Below are positions 45,600 through 55,132 of a DNA stretch of 64,000 nucleotides, one piece after another. Both the position numbers and the translations under genes were made by a program. Positions within the stretch are counted from its first letter, which is position 1; each line of letters begins with the position of its first letter. The DNA comes from Methylotenera sp. (GTDB lineage: Bacteria > Pseudomonadota > Gammaproteobacteria > Burkholderiales > Methylophilaceae). The DNA is taken from the NCBI RefSeq assembly GCF_029945535.1, contig NZ_JAQSCU010000013.1:497522-561521 (forward strand), read 5' to 3'. Below the pieces are notes generated by a model. That model worked only from the letters and a program-made list of their open reading frames with translations. It made no database searches and was not told the origin of the DNA.

Positions 45600-47336
45600 A
45601 TGAAGCCAACTCGCCCTAAGCTGTATATTAATCTTTATTGGCACATGCATCAGCCAGATTACCGCGACATTGTCAGCAATGAATATGTGCTGCCATGGAC
45701 GTACCTGCATGCAATAAAAGATTATAGTGATATGGCCTATCACTTAGAAGCCAATCCAAAAGCACGCGTCAGCTTTAATTTCGTGCCAATTTTGCTAGAG
45801 CAGCTGGAAGATTACACTACTCAGTTTAAGCAAAATCATATTCGTGACCCACTTTTGGCGTTACTGATAGAGCCTAACTTAGCTAGTATCAGCTATGAAC
45901 AATGTCGTTTAATTGTGAACAGCTGTTTCAAAAGCCATCACGAGAAAATGCTCAGTCCGTTTCCACATTATCAACGCTTATTGCAGCTCTATCAGCTTAT
46001 AGAGCCGATTTCGGATGACAAAGAAGAGTTTCATTATTTGTCTGCACAATATAAAGCGGATTTATTAGTGTGGTATCACCTAGCCTGGTGCGGCGAGAGT
46101 TTGCGTCGTAATAACAAACTAGTTCAGACGCTGATGACCAAAGGGCTGAGCTTTACCTTGGAAGATAGAACACAGTTGTTTGACCTGATAGCCGAAACAA
46201 TTGCCAACTTAATTCCACGTTACAAAGCGCTGATGAAATCTAAACAAATTGAGATTTCTACTACGCCTTACTACCATCCGATTTTGCCGTTATTGATAGA
46301 TTTTAAATCTACGATAGATGCCATGCCGTATGCACCTTTACCTAAATATGCTAGATATGCGGGTGGGCAAGAACGTGCTGCCGCGCATGTGGTTGCAGCC
46401 AGTAAATATCATACTAATTTATTTGGCCAAGTACCTCGTGGAATGTGGCCTGCGGAGGGTGGTGTGTCTAACGCCGCGCTCTCATTAATGGCGGAGCATG
46501 GTGTGGAGTGGGCAGCTACAGGACAGGCAGTGTTGGCTAATAGCTTGTTGAAATCGCAAATGGGTTTGCAGGATAAGAGTGAGTATCTCTATCAACCATA
46601 CCGCGTGACGAATGGTAAGCAAGATATTCTATGCTTTTTTAGGGATGATAATCTTTCAGACAAAATCGGCTTTGAATACGCAAAAATGCACACTCCTGAT
46701 GCTGTGAGTGACTTCATTAAAACATTAGAAGGCATTCACCAATCCAATTCCAGTGAACGTGCGAAGATCGTTAGCGTTATATTAGATGGTGAAAATGCTT
46801 GGGAATACTACCCGTACAATGGCTATTATTTTTTGAACGAATTGTATGCGGCGCTGACCAATCATCCTGATATTGAAATGACGACTTTTAGCGACATCGT
46901 TGATTTATATCAATCTAAAGAATATAAAACTAAAGGAATATCCGCCCCTGCTTTGCCGCAAATCGCGGCGGGTAGCTGGGTATACGGCACATTTAGTACT
47001 TGGGTTGGTAGTAAAGATAAAAACTTAGCATGGGATTTACTCTGCGCTGCGAAAAAAACTTACGACGATGTGATGTTGAGTAATAGTTTAAATGTCAATC
47101 AATTGAAAGCCTGCGAACGTCAGCTTTCAATTTGTGAAGGCTCAGATTGGTTTTGGTGGTTTGGGGATTACAACTCGTCAGATAGCGTGGCGAGCTTTGA
47201 CCAGCTATATCGTCGCAATTTAATTAACTTGTATACCTTGCTGCAGCAACCAGTACCTGCGATTTTGCATAAAACAATTAGTGCTGGTGGTGGTAATGCA
47301 GATAATGCTGGCACAATGCGTAGAGGGCAGGTTTAA
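45600..47336 (+). CDS. Glycoside hydrolase family 57 protein (alpha-amylase / glucanotransferase-like)
   Basis: About 578 residues. The N-terminal LYWHMHQPDYRD is the GH57 conserved region 1 (HQP). The nucleophile is Glu286 in GMWPAEGGVS and the acid/base Asp396 in ILDGENAWE, both canonical. GH57 enzymes act on alpha-1,4/1,6-glucans by a retaining mechanism (amylase, 4-alpha-glucanotransferase, branching or pullulanase); which one cannot be told here. Position between glgC and malQ makes an alpha-glucan role certain. The start is ATG 45600, with AAGG 12 bases upstream (a loose fit); a TTG at 45588 is unlikely. Confidence 0.9.
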   Translation: MKPTRPKLYINLYWHMHQPDYRDIVSNEYVLPWTYLHAIKDYSDMAYHLEANPKARVSFNFVPILLEQLEDYTTQFKQNHIRDPLLALLIEPNLASISYEQCRLIVNSCFKSHHEKMLSPFPHYQRLLQLYQLIEPISDDKEEFHYLSAQYKADLLVWYHLAWCGESLRRNNKLVQTLMTKGLSFTLEDRTQLFDLIAETIANLIPRYKALMKSKQIEISTTPYYHPILPLLIDFKSTIDAMPYAPLPKYARYAGGQERAAAHVVAASKYHTNLFGQVPRGMWPAEGGVSNAALSLMAEHGVEWAATGQAVLANSLLKSQMGLQDKSEYLYQPYRVTNGKQDILCFFRDDNLSDKIGFEYAKMHTPDAVSDFIKTLEGIHQSNSSERAKIVSVILDGENAWEYYPYNGYYFLNELYAALTNHPDIEMTTFSDIVDLYQSKEYKTKGISAPALPQIAAGSWVYGTFSTWVGSKDKNLAWDLLCAAKKTYDDVMLSNSLNVNQLKACERQLSICEGSDWFWWFGDYNSSDSVASFDQLYRRNLINLYTLLQQPVPAILHKTISAGGGNADNAGTMRRGQV

Positions 47337-47413
47337 GCTTAATGTAAGTACGCGCATATAGATGTAATTAGTGTTAACCAGCTTCACGTCAACATAATTT
47401 TATGTAGGTAATA

Positions 47414-48934
47414 ATGAAACGCACTAATTTATCTCTTTTATCTCAACGCCGATCAGGGGTGTTATTACATATTAGTTCTTTGCCTAGCTCACCAGCCGCG
47501 AGTGATTTAGGTGTGGGTGATTTAGGCACAGAGGCTTACCGCTTTGTAGATTTCTTAAACAGTATTGGTGTCAGTGTTTGGCAAACATTACCAATCAATA
47601 TGCCGCATGCGGATAACTCTCCTTATCAGTGTTTATCAGCTTTTGCGGGCAACCCAGACTTTATTAGTTTGGAAAGTCTGCAATCACAAGGCTTGCTGAC
47701 TAAAAATGATTTAAGTGTTGAGTCAATCAGCAAAACAGATTTATTTGTAATCGCCTATGAAGCCTTTCACGAGCAAGCCAAGCAGGCGGAGTCTTTAGCT
47801 GAGAAAGAACAGCTTAATTTCAAAAAATTCTGTAAAAAACAAGCGCACTGGCTGAATGATTTTGCCTTATTTTTAGCATTACGTCATAAGTTTAATCAAG
47901 CTGGTTGGCAATACTGGCCTGATGACTATAAGCATAGAGATGTTGCAACGCTTAAACAGGCACGTAAAGAATTAGCGCATGAAATCGCCATCATACAATT
48001 CACGCAATTTATATTTTTCACCCAGTGGCTTGCGCTTAAAGCCTATGCTGCGACTAAGAACGTTTATTTGTTTGGTGACATTCCAATTTTTGTTGCGTAC
48101 GACAGTGCCGAAGTTTGGGCGTACCCGCATTTCTTTAAACTAGATGAGTATAAAAATATGGCCGTGGTGGCAGGCGTACCACCAGATTACTTCTGCGCCA
48201 CAGGGCAACGCTGGGGTAACCCACACTATAACTGGGATGCGATGGCGGCCGATAACTTTAGCTGGTGGGTTTCGCGCATGGCAACGCAAAATGCCTTGTT
48301 TGATATTGTACGAATTGACCATTTTAGAGGCTTAGAAGCGGCCTGGGAGATTCCAGCAAGTGAAGAAACAGCGATTAATGGTCGGTGGGTGGTAGCACCA
48401 GGTGAAGCATTGTTAGCAGCCATTTTTAAGGCCTTACCTAAGATTTGTTTAGTTGCGGAAGATCTGGGTATTATTACGCCAGAAGTGGATGCATTAAGGC
48501 ATCAATATAATTTACCGGGTATGAAAATTTTGCAGTTTGCGTTTAGTGGTCAAGATGATAATCCGTATTTACCACATCATATCGAGGCTAACAGTGTTGC
48601 TTATACAGGTACGCACGATAATGACACCACGCTTGGTTGGTATAATAATTTAGATGAGCATCAGCGTAGTCATGTGCAGGCCTATATTCACTCATCACGC
48701 TCTGAGGAGCATGATGTGCACATGCCAGCTGATTTGATTAATCTGACGCTTGAATCTCATGCACAGTTGGCGATTATTCCTATGCAAGATATATTGGCGC
48801 TGGATTCTAGCCACCGTATGAATACCCCGGGCACATGCTCTGGCAATTGGCATTGGCGTTTCAATTGGCAACAGCTAACGGTTGCCCAAACAGAAAGTAT
48901 TGCTGAAGTGATTACTCGGACGGGCAGAGGTTAA
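47414..48934 (+). CDS. malQ: 4-alpha-glucanotransferase (amylomaltase)
   Basis: Disproportionates maltodextrins by transferring alpha-1,4-glucan segments. GH77 family, 506 residues. N-terminal RRSGVLLHISSLPS, nucleophile Asp302 in IVRIDHFRGLEAAWEIP, acid/base Glu349 in LVAEDLGIITPEV, and the stabilising Asp in GTHDNDTTLGWY. Followed 18 bases later by a ROK glucokinase gene with a strong Shine-Dalgarno, so GH57-malQ-glk probably form one transcript for glucan breakdown/remodelling. Confidence 0.95.
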   Translation: MKRTNLSLLSQRRSGVLLHISSLPSSPAASDLGVGDLGTEAYRFVDFLNSIGVSVWQTLPINMPHADNSPYQCLSAFAGNPDFISLESLQSQGLLTKNDLSVESISKTDLFVIAYEAFHEQAKQAESLAEKEQLNFKKFCKKQAHWLNDFALFLALRHKFNQAGWQYWPDDYKHRDVATLKQARKELAHEIAIIQFTQFIFFTQWLALKAYAATKNVYLFGDIPIFVAYDSAEVWAYPHFFKLDEYKNMAVVAGVPPDYFCATGQRWGNPHYNWDAMAADNFSWWVSRMATQNALFDIVRIDHFRGLEAAWEIPASEETAINGRWVVAPGEALLAAIFKALPKICLVAEDLGIITPEVDALRHQYNLPGMKILQFAFSGQDDNPYLPHHIEANSVAYTGTHDNDTTLGWYNNLDEHQRSHVQAYIHSSRSEEHDVHMPADLINLTLESHAQLAIIPMQDILALDSSHRMNTPGTCSGNWHWRFNWQQLTVAQTESIAEVITRTGRG

Positions 48935-48952
48935 TCTCATGGAGGTGTCATC

Positions 48953-49906
48953 ATGGCAGTGTTGATCGGCATTGATGTTGGCGGTACAAATCTGCGTTTG
49001 GGTGTGGTTGATTATGATGAAGCTGCACCTAATACTCCCCCTCGGTTAATAGAGGAGAAGCGCTTTCAAACTGACTTTTCTAACTTTTGTAAAATTCACA
49101 CACCAGAGCAAGCTTGGCGAGCCATTCTAAATGCTACTGCAGTGGCAATAGATAGCATGCATGTGAAGTATCCCAATATATCGGCTGTTGGCATAGGTTT
49201 CCCAGGTTTTATTGATCCGCATACGCAAAAGATTTCGCAGTCTCCTAACTTGCCTGGTTTAGTTGATGTGGATTTAAGTACTGATTTAAGCCAGCTGATA
49301 GAGCTGCCAGTCATCACGGAAAATGATGCATTAGCCGCTGCCTATGGTGAATACGCCACACGTGCGGGTCAAATCAATCATCTCATTTATTTGGGTTTAG
49401 GCACAGGTGTTGGTGGTGGTTTAATTTTAAATGGTCAGCCGTTTCAAGGTCAGCATGGCGTGGCTATGGAAGTGGGGCATATGACTGTTCAGCCAAATGG
49501 TAGATTATGCGGCTGCGGTAATTATGGCTGTATGGAGCAATACGCTTCAGCCAGCGGCGTAGCAATTAGCTATTTAGAAGCAACTGGTCAACAATATAAC
49601 TCACACGAAATTGCAAACCTCGCACACAAGGGTGACACACACGCTGTTGCAGCGTACTCTCTAGCGGGTAAAACACTTGCTCAGGCGTTAGCACAGATTT
49701 TAAAAGTCATTGATGTAACTAATGTAGTGATAGGTGGCGGTATGAGTGCCGCTTGGCCGCTTATAGAGCCAGTTTTTACGCAGCAGTTAAACCAAGACTT
49801 GATTCCCGCTTTACGCGGCAAGGTGAGTGTGAACATCTCTAGTATGGGCGACCAAGCAGGTATTATTGGTGCCGCCATGCTGGTGCAGAAAAAGATCATT
49901 AATTAA
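48953..49906 (+). CDS. ROK-family glucokinase
   Basis: Phosphorylates glucose to glucose-6-phosphate, feeding free glucose from glucan remodelling into Pgi. 317 residues with the ATP phosphate-binding loop IGIDVGGTNLRLGVV, catalytic Asp in ENDALAAAYGE, the glycine-rich GLGTGVGGGLILNG, and the ROK zinc motif CGCGNYGC. Length and motifs favour glucokinase over ROK repressors: no DNA-binding N-terminus. Fructo-/N-acetylmannosamine kinase is possible, but malQ context favours glucose. GGAGGTG precedes the ATG. Confidence 0.9.
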   Translation: MAVLIGIDVGGTNLRLGVVDYDEAAPNTPPRLIEEKRFQTDFSNFCKIHTPEQAWRAILNATAVAIDSMHVKYPNISAVGIGFPGFIDPHTQKISQSPNLPGLVDVDLSTDLSQLIELPVITENDALAAAYGEYATRAGQINHLIYLGLGTGVGGGLILNGQPFQGQHGVAMEVGHMTVQPNGRLCGCGNYGCMEQYASASGVAISYLEATGQQYNSHEIANLAHKGDTHAVAAYSLAGKTLAQALAQILKVIDVTNVVIGGGMSAAWPLIEPVFTQQLNQDLIPALRGKVSVNISSMGDQAGIIGAAMLVQKKIIN

Positions 49907-50179
49907 CTGTTGTTATAGTAAATATTGTTGCTAATAAACTGAAACTCGGTGCAGCGCTGACTGTAAATTCAATTTTTTTATTAAGTTGCCGATATTAAAT
50001 GAGTAGGGTTGTACTGATATTTTTTACAGTAATCTCCTTCAGTTAATTGATTGCTGAGCTTTAACTATTCGTGGTTTTTCCGCATTTTTTATGGTTTTAT
50101 AGATTTAAAAGCACTATCTTAATGGAATGCAAAACAGCAAGATATTTAAAATCTAGTTTCAATTTTAAGAATAGAAGGT

Positions 50180-53100
50180 ATGGCTTCTTGGAATAAAAAA
50201 CGCTTGTTAGGTTTAGCTAAGACTAGGCTTGCTCCTTGGTTAATTTCTGCCATGGTGTTGCTAGTTGGGTTAAGCATTACGACAGTTTTGTGGTACGAGA
50301 CTAAAAAAAATCATACTGAAAACTTAAATGCAGCATTAGACTACGCCGCAGATCAAACTCAAAACAATATACTCGCTCGTCTACATGCCTATGAAACGGT
50401 GATGCGAGGCGTAAAGGGTTTTATTGATGGTTCAGAAAGCGTTAATGTAGGTGAGTTTCGATCTTATGTTGATGCTTTAAAAATACACGAAAAAAAAACG
50501 GGAGTGCTGGGAATAGGCTTAGTCACCATCGTGCCGCATGCTGATAAAGCTCGGCATCTAGAAGCAATTCACAGGCTAGGATTACCTGATTACAAAATTA
50601 GACCAGAAGGTGACCGTCAGGTATATGCGCCTATCATTCGCATGGAACCTATGGCCAGTGATAATCTTAAAGCTTTAGGTTTAGATGTATTTGCCGTGCC
50701 CATAGCTCGTGCTGCAATGGAGCGCGCACGCGACTCAAATGAAGTGGCTATTTCGAACCATTTTACTTTGGCGCAAGATGCGGGTAAATCAAACGTGTTT
50801 TCTTTTGTGATGTATCTGCCAATTTTTAAAACCGGTGCAAATCTTGATACGCTAGGTGCTAGGCGTGCAAATATTAAAGGCTGGGTAGATGTACCGTTTC
50901 GCATTAATGATTTAATGGCTGGCCTTAAGGGGGAGTTTGATCAAGATATTGGCCTAGAGATACATGATGGTAATGCGATTTCAGGTCAATCGCTTATGTA
51001 TTATTCAGCTACAAAGCCTACTAAATATAGCCTTGTTGATGGCATGCTGCAAACCAAACGTCAGCTGGATTTTGCTGGCCATACTTGGACATTGCTATTA
51101 AATACCACGCCCGAATTTGAATCGCGCGTTTCTAATCTTTACCAATCCAAGGTTATTGCTGGCGCGGGCATCGCGTTATCTTTAATGCTGGCTTTGCTAG
51201 CTTGGACTTTAGTTAAAGGTCAACAAGTTGCAAATAACCGGTATATAAAGCTTTTTAAACAGTCTGGCTCTGGTGTTTTAGTGTTAAACCGAGAGCATCG
51301 CATTCTTGAGGCGAACCCTGCCGCATTAAAGATGTTTGGGTATAAGCGCGATGAGCTTTTAAGCCTTCACTTACCTAGAGTATTGCAAGACACAGAAGTA
51401 AGCAGAATAAATCCCGTTGTAGAAAGCATGATGGCTGGCGAGCTACATACCGGAGAATGGGTGCATGTACGCAAAGATGGCACTCAGTTTATGGCAGAAG
51501 TGAATGCACGTAAATTAGACAACCAAACTTACTTTGCTATTTTGCATGATCTGACTAATCGTAAAAAAAATGAGCAACGCATTCTTAGATTAAACAATCT
51601 GTATAAAGCTCTGAGCGAGACTAACCAAGCGATTGTTCGCATGTCGGATGAGAATGATTTATTCCCTTTAGCATGTAAATGCGCGGTTCAATTTGGCGGT
51701 ATGCAAATGGCTTGGGTAGGGATGTTGGATGAGCAGAGCCAGTTAATTTTACCTGTAGCTACTTATGGTGAGGGTTTGGAGTATTTAGAAAGTGTCAACA
51801 TCTCGATCAATGCGAATATTCTAGAAGGTCGAGGGCCAGTAGGTACTGCATTTAGAGAAAACCATTCAGTGATCATTAATGATTTTTTAGAAAACCCATT
51901 AACTAAGCATTGGCACGTCAAGGCGAAAGAGTTTGGTTGGCGTTCTGTAGGTGCCTTTCCTATTGCTCGCTATGGAAAGCCATTTGCCACATTCACTGTT
52001 TACAATCCTGATGCGGCCGCTTTCGACCAAGAGGTGATCGATTTACTTAATGAAATGGCTTCAGATATTAGTTTCGCACTTGATAACTTTGATCGCGAAG
52101 CGCAGCGTCGCTTAGCGCAAGATAAGTTACAGTTAGCACAGTTAGAGGCAGCGGAATCTCGCGACCGTTATCGAGATCTTTATGAGTTTGCGCCTATAGG
52201 TTATCTCTCTATCAGCAAGCATGGCATGATCACAGAGGTGAATTGGAAAGTGACTTCAATGTTGGGTGTGAAGCGTGGCGAGCTTAACGAGCAACATTTT
52301 AGTCAATTTGTGGTAGATGAAGAGAAGGCTCGCTGGCAAAGCTTATTTTTAAGTATGCAAGATCTAGATGGCGGGGAAGAGCTAAATTTCGACATTAAAT
52401 TAGCACATGTCAGCGGTGCAATCATCACCGTTAATCTCAACTGTCTACGTATGGATGACGAGGCTGAACAACCTGTATTGCGCGTAGCGATGCTCGATGT
52501 GACTCAGTTAAAACGCACTGAAGAAGAAAAACAACGCTCCGATGTCAGGCTGCAAGCGACAATAGATGCCATTCCTGATTTATTGTTCGAAATTGACATT
52601 CATGGTCGATATTATTCTGCACATTCGCCCAGTAGACACTTATTGCCAGTTGCGCCAGAAGATTTAATCGGAAAAAATGTGCGAGATGTCATGCCCGAAA
52701 GCGCTGCCAGCGTTGTGATGTCTGCTATTCGGGAAGCTTATGATGAAGACAGATCACAAGGTAAGCAGTTGGAGTTAGAACTACCCAGCGGTAAGTTGTG
52801 GTTTGAGCTTTCTGTGGCTAAAAAACCAAAAGTAGCCGGTGAAGACATTCGCTTTATTATGTTGTCACGTGATGTGACTGAGCGCAAGCAGTCAGAGTTA
52901 AAACTACTTGAAAGCTCCGCCAGTCTAGCTAAAGCCCAAGCCAGTGTGCACTTAGGCAGCTGGGAGTTAGATCTAAACACCATGATTGGCAGTTGGTCTG
53001 ATGAAAACTTTCGATTGTATGACCTTGATCCAGAATTGGGCGCGCCAAGTTTTGCCGAGTACCTTGAGTTAATTCACCCAGATGATCGTGACCTAGTGGT

Positions 53101-54955
53101 CGATGTCCAGCGCCAATTGGCAACGCTCATCGGCTCAATTCAATTTGAATCTCGCACCAATCCATCCTCGGGGGCAGTGCGTACGCTAAGTAACTCTATC
53201 AAAGTCATTCGTGATGCGAGTGGGCGCGCTATTCGTGCGACAGGTACTTCTTTAGATATTACCGAACGCAAATTAGCTGAACTTGAGTTTCGTATTGCGG
53301 CTACCGCCTTTGAGTCTCAGGAAGGCATGATGGTGACTGATGTTAATAAGGTTATTCTGCGAGTGAATAAAGCCTTTACTAAAATCTCTGGATATACGGC
53401 AGAAGAGGCGATAGGCCAAACACCGCGTTTAGTGAGTTCAGGTCATCATCATGAAGATTTTTACGACTCAATGTGGCTAAACATTGCAGTGAGTGGCTAC
53501 TGGGAGGGCGAGGTTTGGAATCGTCGTAAAAGTGGCGAGGTTTATCCTCAGCATTTGACTATTACTGCAGTGATGGGTGACAACGGTATTGTGACGAATT
53601 ACGTCGCTACATTTACCGATGTAACATTGCGCAATGCCGCAGAAGCTGAAATTAACCACTTAGCCTTTTATGATGTGCTGACGCGCCTGCCTAATCGACG
53701 TCTTTTAATTGATCGCCTGAATCATGCTTTATCAGCGGGTGCGCGCCTAGGCTGGGGCGGCGCCTTGCTCTTTCTCGATCTTGATCACTTTAAAACGCTT
53801 AATGATACGCTTGGTCATGACGTGGGTGATTTGTTGCTACGGCAAGTGGCTGACAGGCTTAGCGATTGTGTGCGTGAAGGAGATACCGTAGCGCGCTTAG
53901 GCGGCGATGAGTTTGTGGTCATGCTGGAAGACTTAAGTAAGCATCCTCTAGAAGCCGCCGCTCAGGCCGAAGCCATTGCTAGTAAAATTTTGATATCAAT
54001 TAGCCAGCCTTATCAGCTTGGCGCTAGTGCATATCAGACAACGGCTAGTATTGGTGTCGTTCTGTTTAGCGAAAATGGGCACTCACAGGATGTGTTACTA
54101 AAACATGCTGATATTGCCATGTATCAGGCTAAAAAAATGGGTAGAAATACCTTGTGTTTCTTTGACCCGAATATGCAAGAAGCGATTAATACGCGTGCTG
54201 CATTAGAAGTGGATTTACGTAAAGCGCTAGATAACAATCAGTTCGAGCTTTATTACCAAATTCAGGTAGACCGATTAGGTAAGGCTTTGGGGGCGGAAGC
54301 CCTGATTCGCTGGATTCATCCTGAGCGTGGTTTAGTTTCACCTTTAGAGTTTATTCCATTAGCAGAAGAAACAGGTTTGATTTTACCAATAGGGCAGTGG
54401 GTGTTGGAAACCGCCTGCACCCAACTTAAAGCATGGCAAACAACCGCGCAAACACAAGGTCTTTCGTTGTCAATTAATGTCAGTGCAAAACAGTTCTACC
54501 AAAGTACATTTGCAAAACAGGTTCAGGCAGCAGTAAAAAATAGCGGCATTAATCCCATGCGACTTAAATTAGAATTAACAGAAAGCATCATGCTTGAAAA
54601 TATTGAAGCGACCATTACCAAGATGATGGAGCTAAAAAATATTGGTGTTAACTTCTCATTAGATGACTTCGGCACGGGCTATTCCTCTCTGCAATATCTC
54701 AAATTACTTCCGCTTGATCAACTGAAGATAGATCGGTCATTCGTGAGGGAAATTGCAATCGATACTAGCGACCAGGCGATTGTGCGTACGGTAATCGCTA
54801 TGGCAGAAACCTTAAACTTAGACGTGATTGCCGAAGGCGTAGAGACTGATGAGCAGCGTGAGCTCTTAATGAATTGCGGTTGTAATGCATACCAAGGTTT
54901 TCTGTTTGGCAGACCCGTGCCAATTGCCCAGTTTAATCTAGCTTTAAAGCCGTAG
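50180..54955 (+). CDS. CHASE-PAS-GAF-PAS-GGDEF-EAL multi-sensor c-di-GMP protein
   Basis: 1591 residues. Two transmembrane helices (about 17-37 and 328-350) enclose a periplasmic CHASE domain. Inside follow a PAS domain (about 358-470), a GAF domain (about 480-645) and four further PAS-like modules (about 660-1160). The GGDEF domain has GGDEF at 1241-1245, with an intact RxxD inhibitory site (REGD) five residues before it. The EAL domain has EAL at 1373-1375, DDFGTGYSS and AEGVET, so both domains look active. Ligands unknown. It stands alone with an AGAAGGT ribosome site; the next gene encodes another c-di-GMP protein. Confidence 0.93.
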   Translation: MASWNKKRLLGLAKTRLAPWLISAMVLLVGLSITTVLWYETKKNHTENLNAALDYAADQTQNNILARLHAYETVMRGVKGFIDGSESVNVGEFRSYVDALKIHEKKTGVLGIGLVTIVPHADKARHLEAIHRLGLPDYKIRPEGDRQVYAPIIRMEPMASDNLKALGLDVFAVPIARAAMERARDSNEVAISNHFTLAQDAGKSNVFSFVMYLPIFKTGANLDTLGARRANIKGWVDVPFRINDLMAGLKGEFDQDIGLEIHDGNAISGQSLMYYSATKPTKYSLVDGMLQTKRQLDFAGHTWTLLLNTTPEFESRVSNLYQSKVIAGAGIALSLMLALLAWTLVKGQQVANNRYIKLFKQSGSGVLVLNREHRILEANPAALKMFGYKRDELLSLHLPRVLQDTEVSRINPVVESMMAGELHTGEWVHVRKDGTQFMAEVNARKLDNQTYFAILHDLTNRKKNEQRILRLNNLYKALSETNQAIVRMSDENDLFPLACKCAVQFGGMQMAWVGMLDEQSQLILPVATYGEGLEYLESVNISINANILEGRGPVGTAFRENHSVIINDFLENPLTKHWHVKAKEFGWRSVGAFPIARYGKPFATFTVYNPDAAAFDQEVIDLLNEMASDISFALDNFDREAQRRLAQDKLQLAQLEAAESRDRYRDLYEFAPIGYLSISKHGMITEVNWKVTSMLGVKRGELNEQHFSQFVVDEEKARWQSLFLSMQDLDGGEELNFDIKLAHVSGAIITVNLNCLRMDDEAEQPVLRVAMLDVTQLKRTEEEKQRSDVRLQATIDAIPDLLFEIDIHGRYYSAHSPSRHLLPVAPEDLIGKNVRDVMPESAASVVMSAIREAYDEDRSQGKQLELELPSGKLWFELSVAKKPKVAGEDIRFIMLSRDVTERKQSELKLLESSASLAKAQASVHLGSWELDLNTMIGSWSDENFRLYDLDPELGAPSFAEYLELIHPDDRDLVVDVQRQLATLIGSIQFESRTNPSSGAVRTLSNSIKVIRDASGRAIRATGTSLDITERKLAELEFRIAATAFESQEGMMVTDVNKVILRVNKAFTKISGYTAEEAIGQTPRLVSSGHHHEDFYDSMWLNIAVSGYWEGEVWNRRKSGEVYPQHLTITAVMGDNGIVTNYVATFTDVTLRNAAEAEINHLAFYDVLTRLPNRRLLIDRLNHALSAGARLGWGGALLFLDLDHFKTLNDTLGHDVGDLLLRQVADRLSDCVREGDTVARLGGDEFVVMLEDLSKHPLEAAAQAEAIASKILISISQPYQLGASAYQTTASIGVVLFSENGHSQDVLLKHADIAMYQAKKMGRNTLCFFDPNMQEAINTRAALEVDLRKALDNNQFELYYQIQVDRLGKALGAEALIRWIHPERGLVSPLEFIPLAEETGLILPIGQWVLETACTQLKAWQTTAQTQGLSLSINVSAKQFYQSTFAKQVQAAVKNSGINPMRLKLELTESIMLENIEATITKMMELKNIGVNFSLDDFGTGYSSLQYLKLLPLDQLKIDRSFVREIAIDTSDQAIVRTVIAMAETLNLDVIAEGVETDEQRELLMNCGCNAYQGFLFGRPVPIAQFNLALKP

Positions 54956-55132
54956 ATTTTGAATTCATCAGTGTTAAGTTTGTTAGTTTTAAATTCACAA
55001 ATCTTAATAATAGTTGTGTAATGACCCTGTAACAATTCAGGCATAGTGTTTTGAAATATCGTTAGTGTGCTAATTGATTAAATACTTTTTGATTGCATGA
55101 TGCATTAACTATCTGAAATACTTGGGAAAAAC

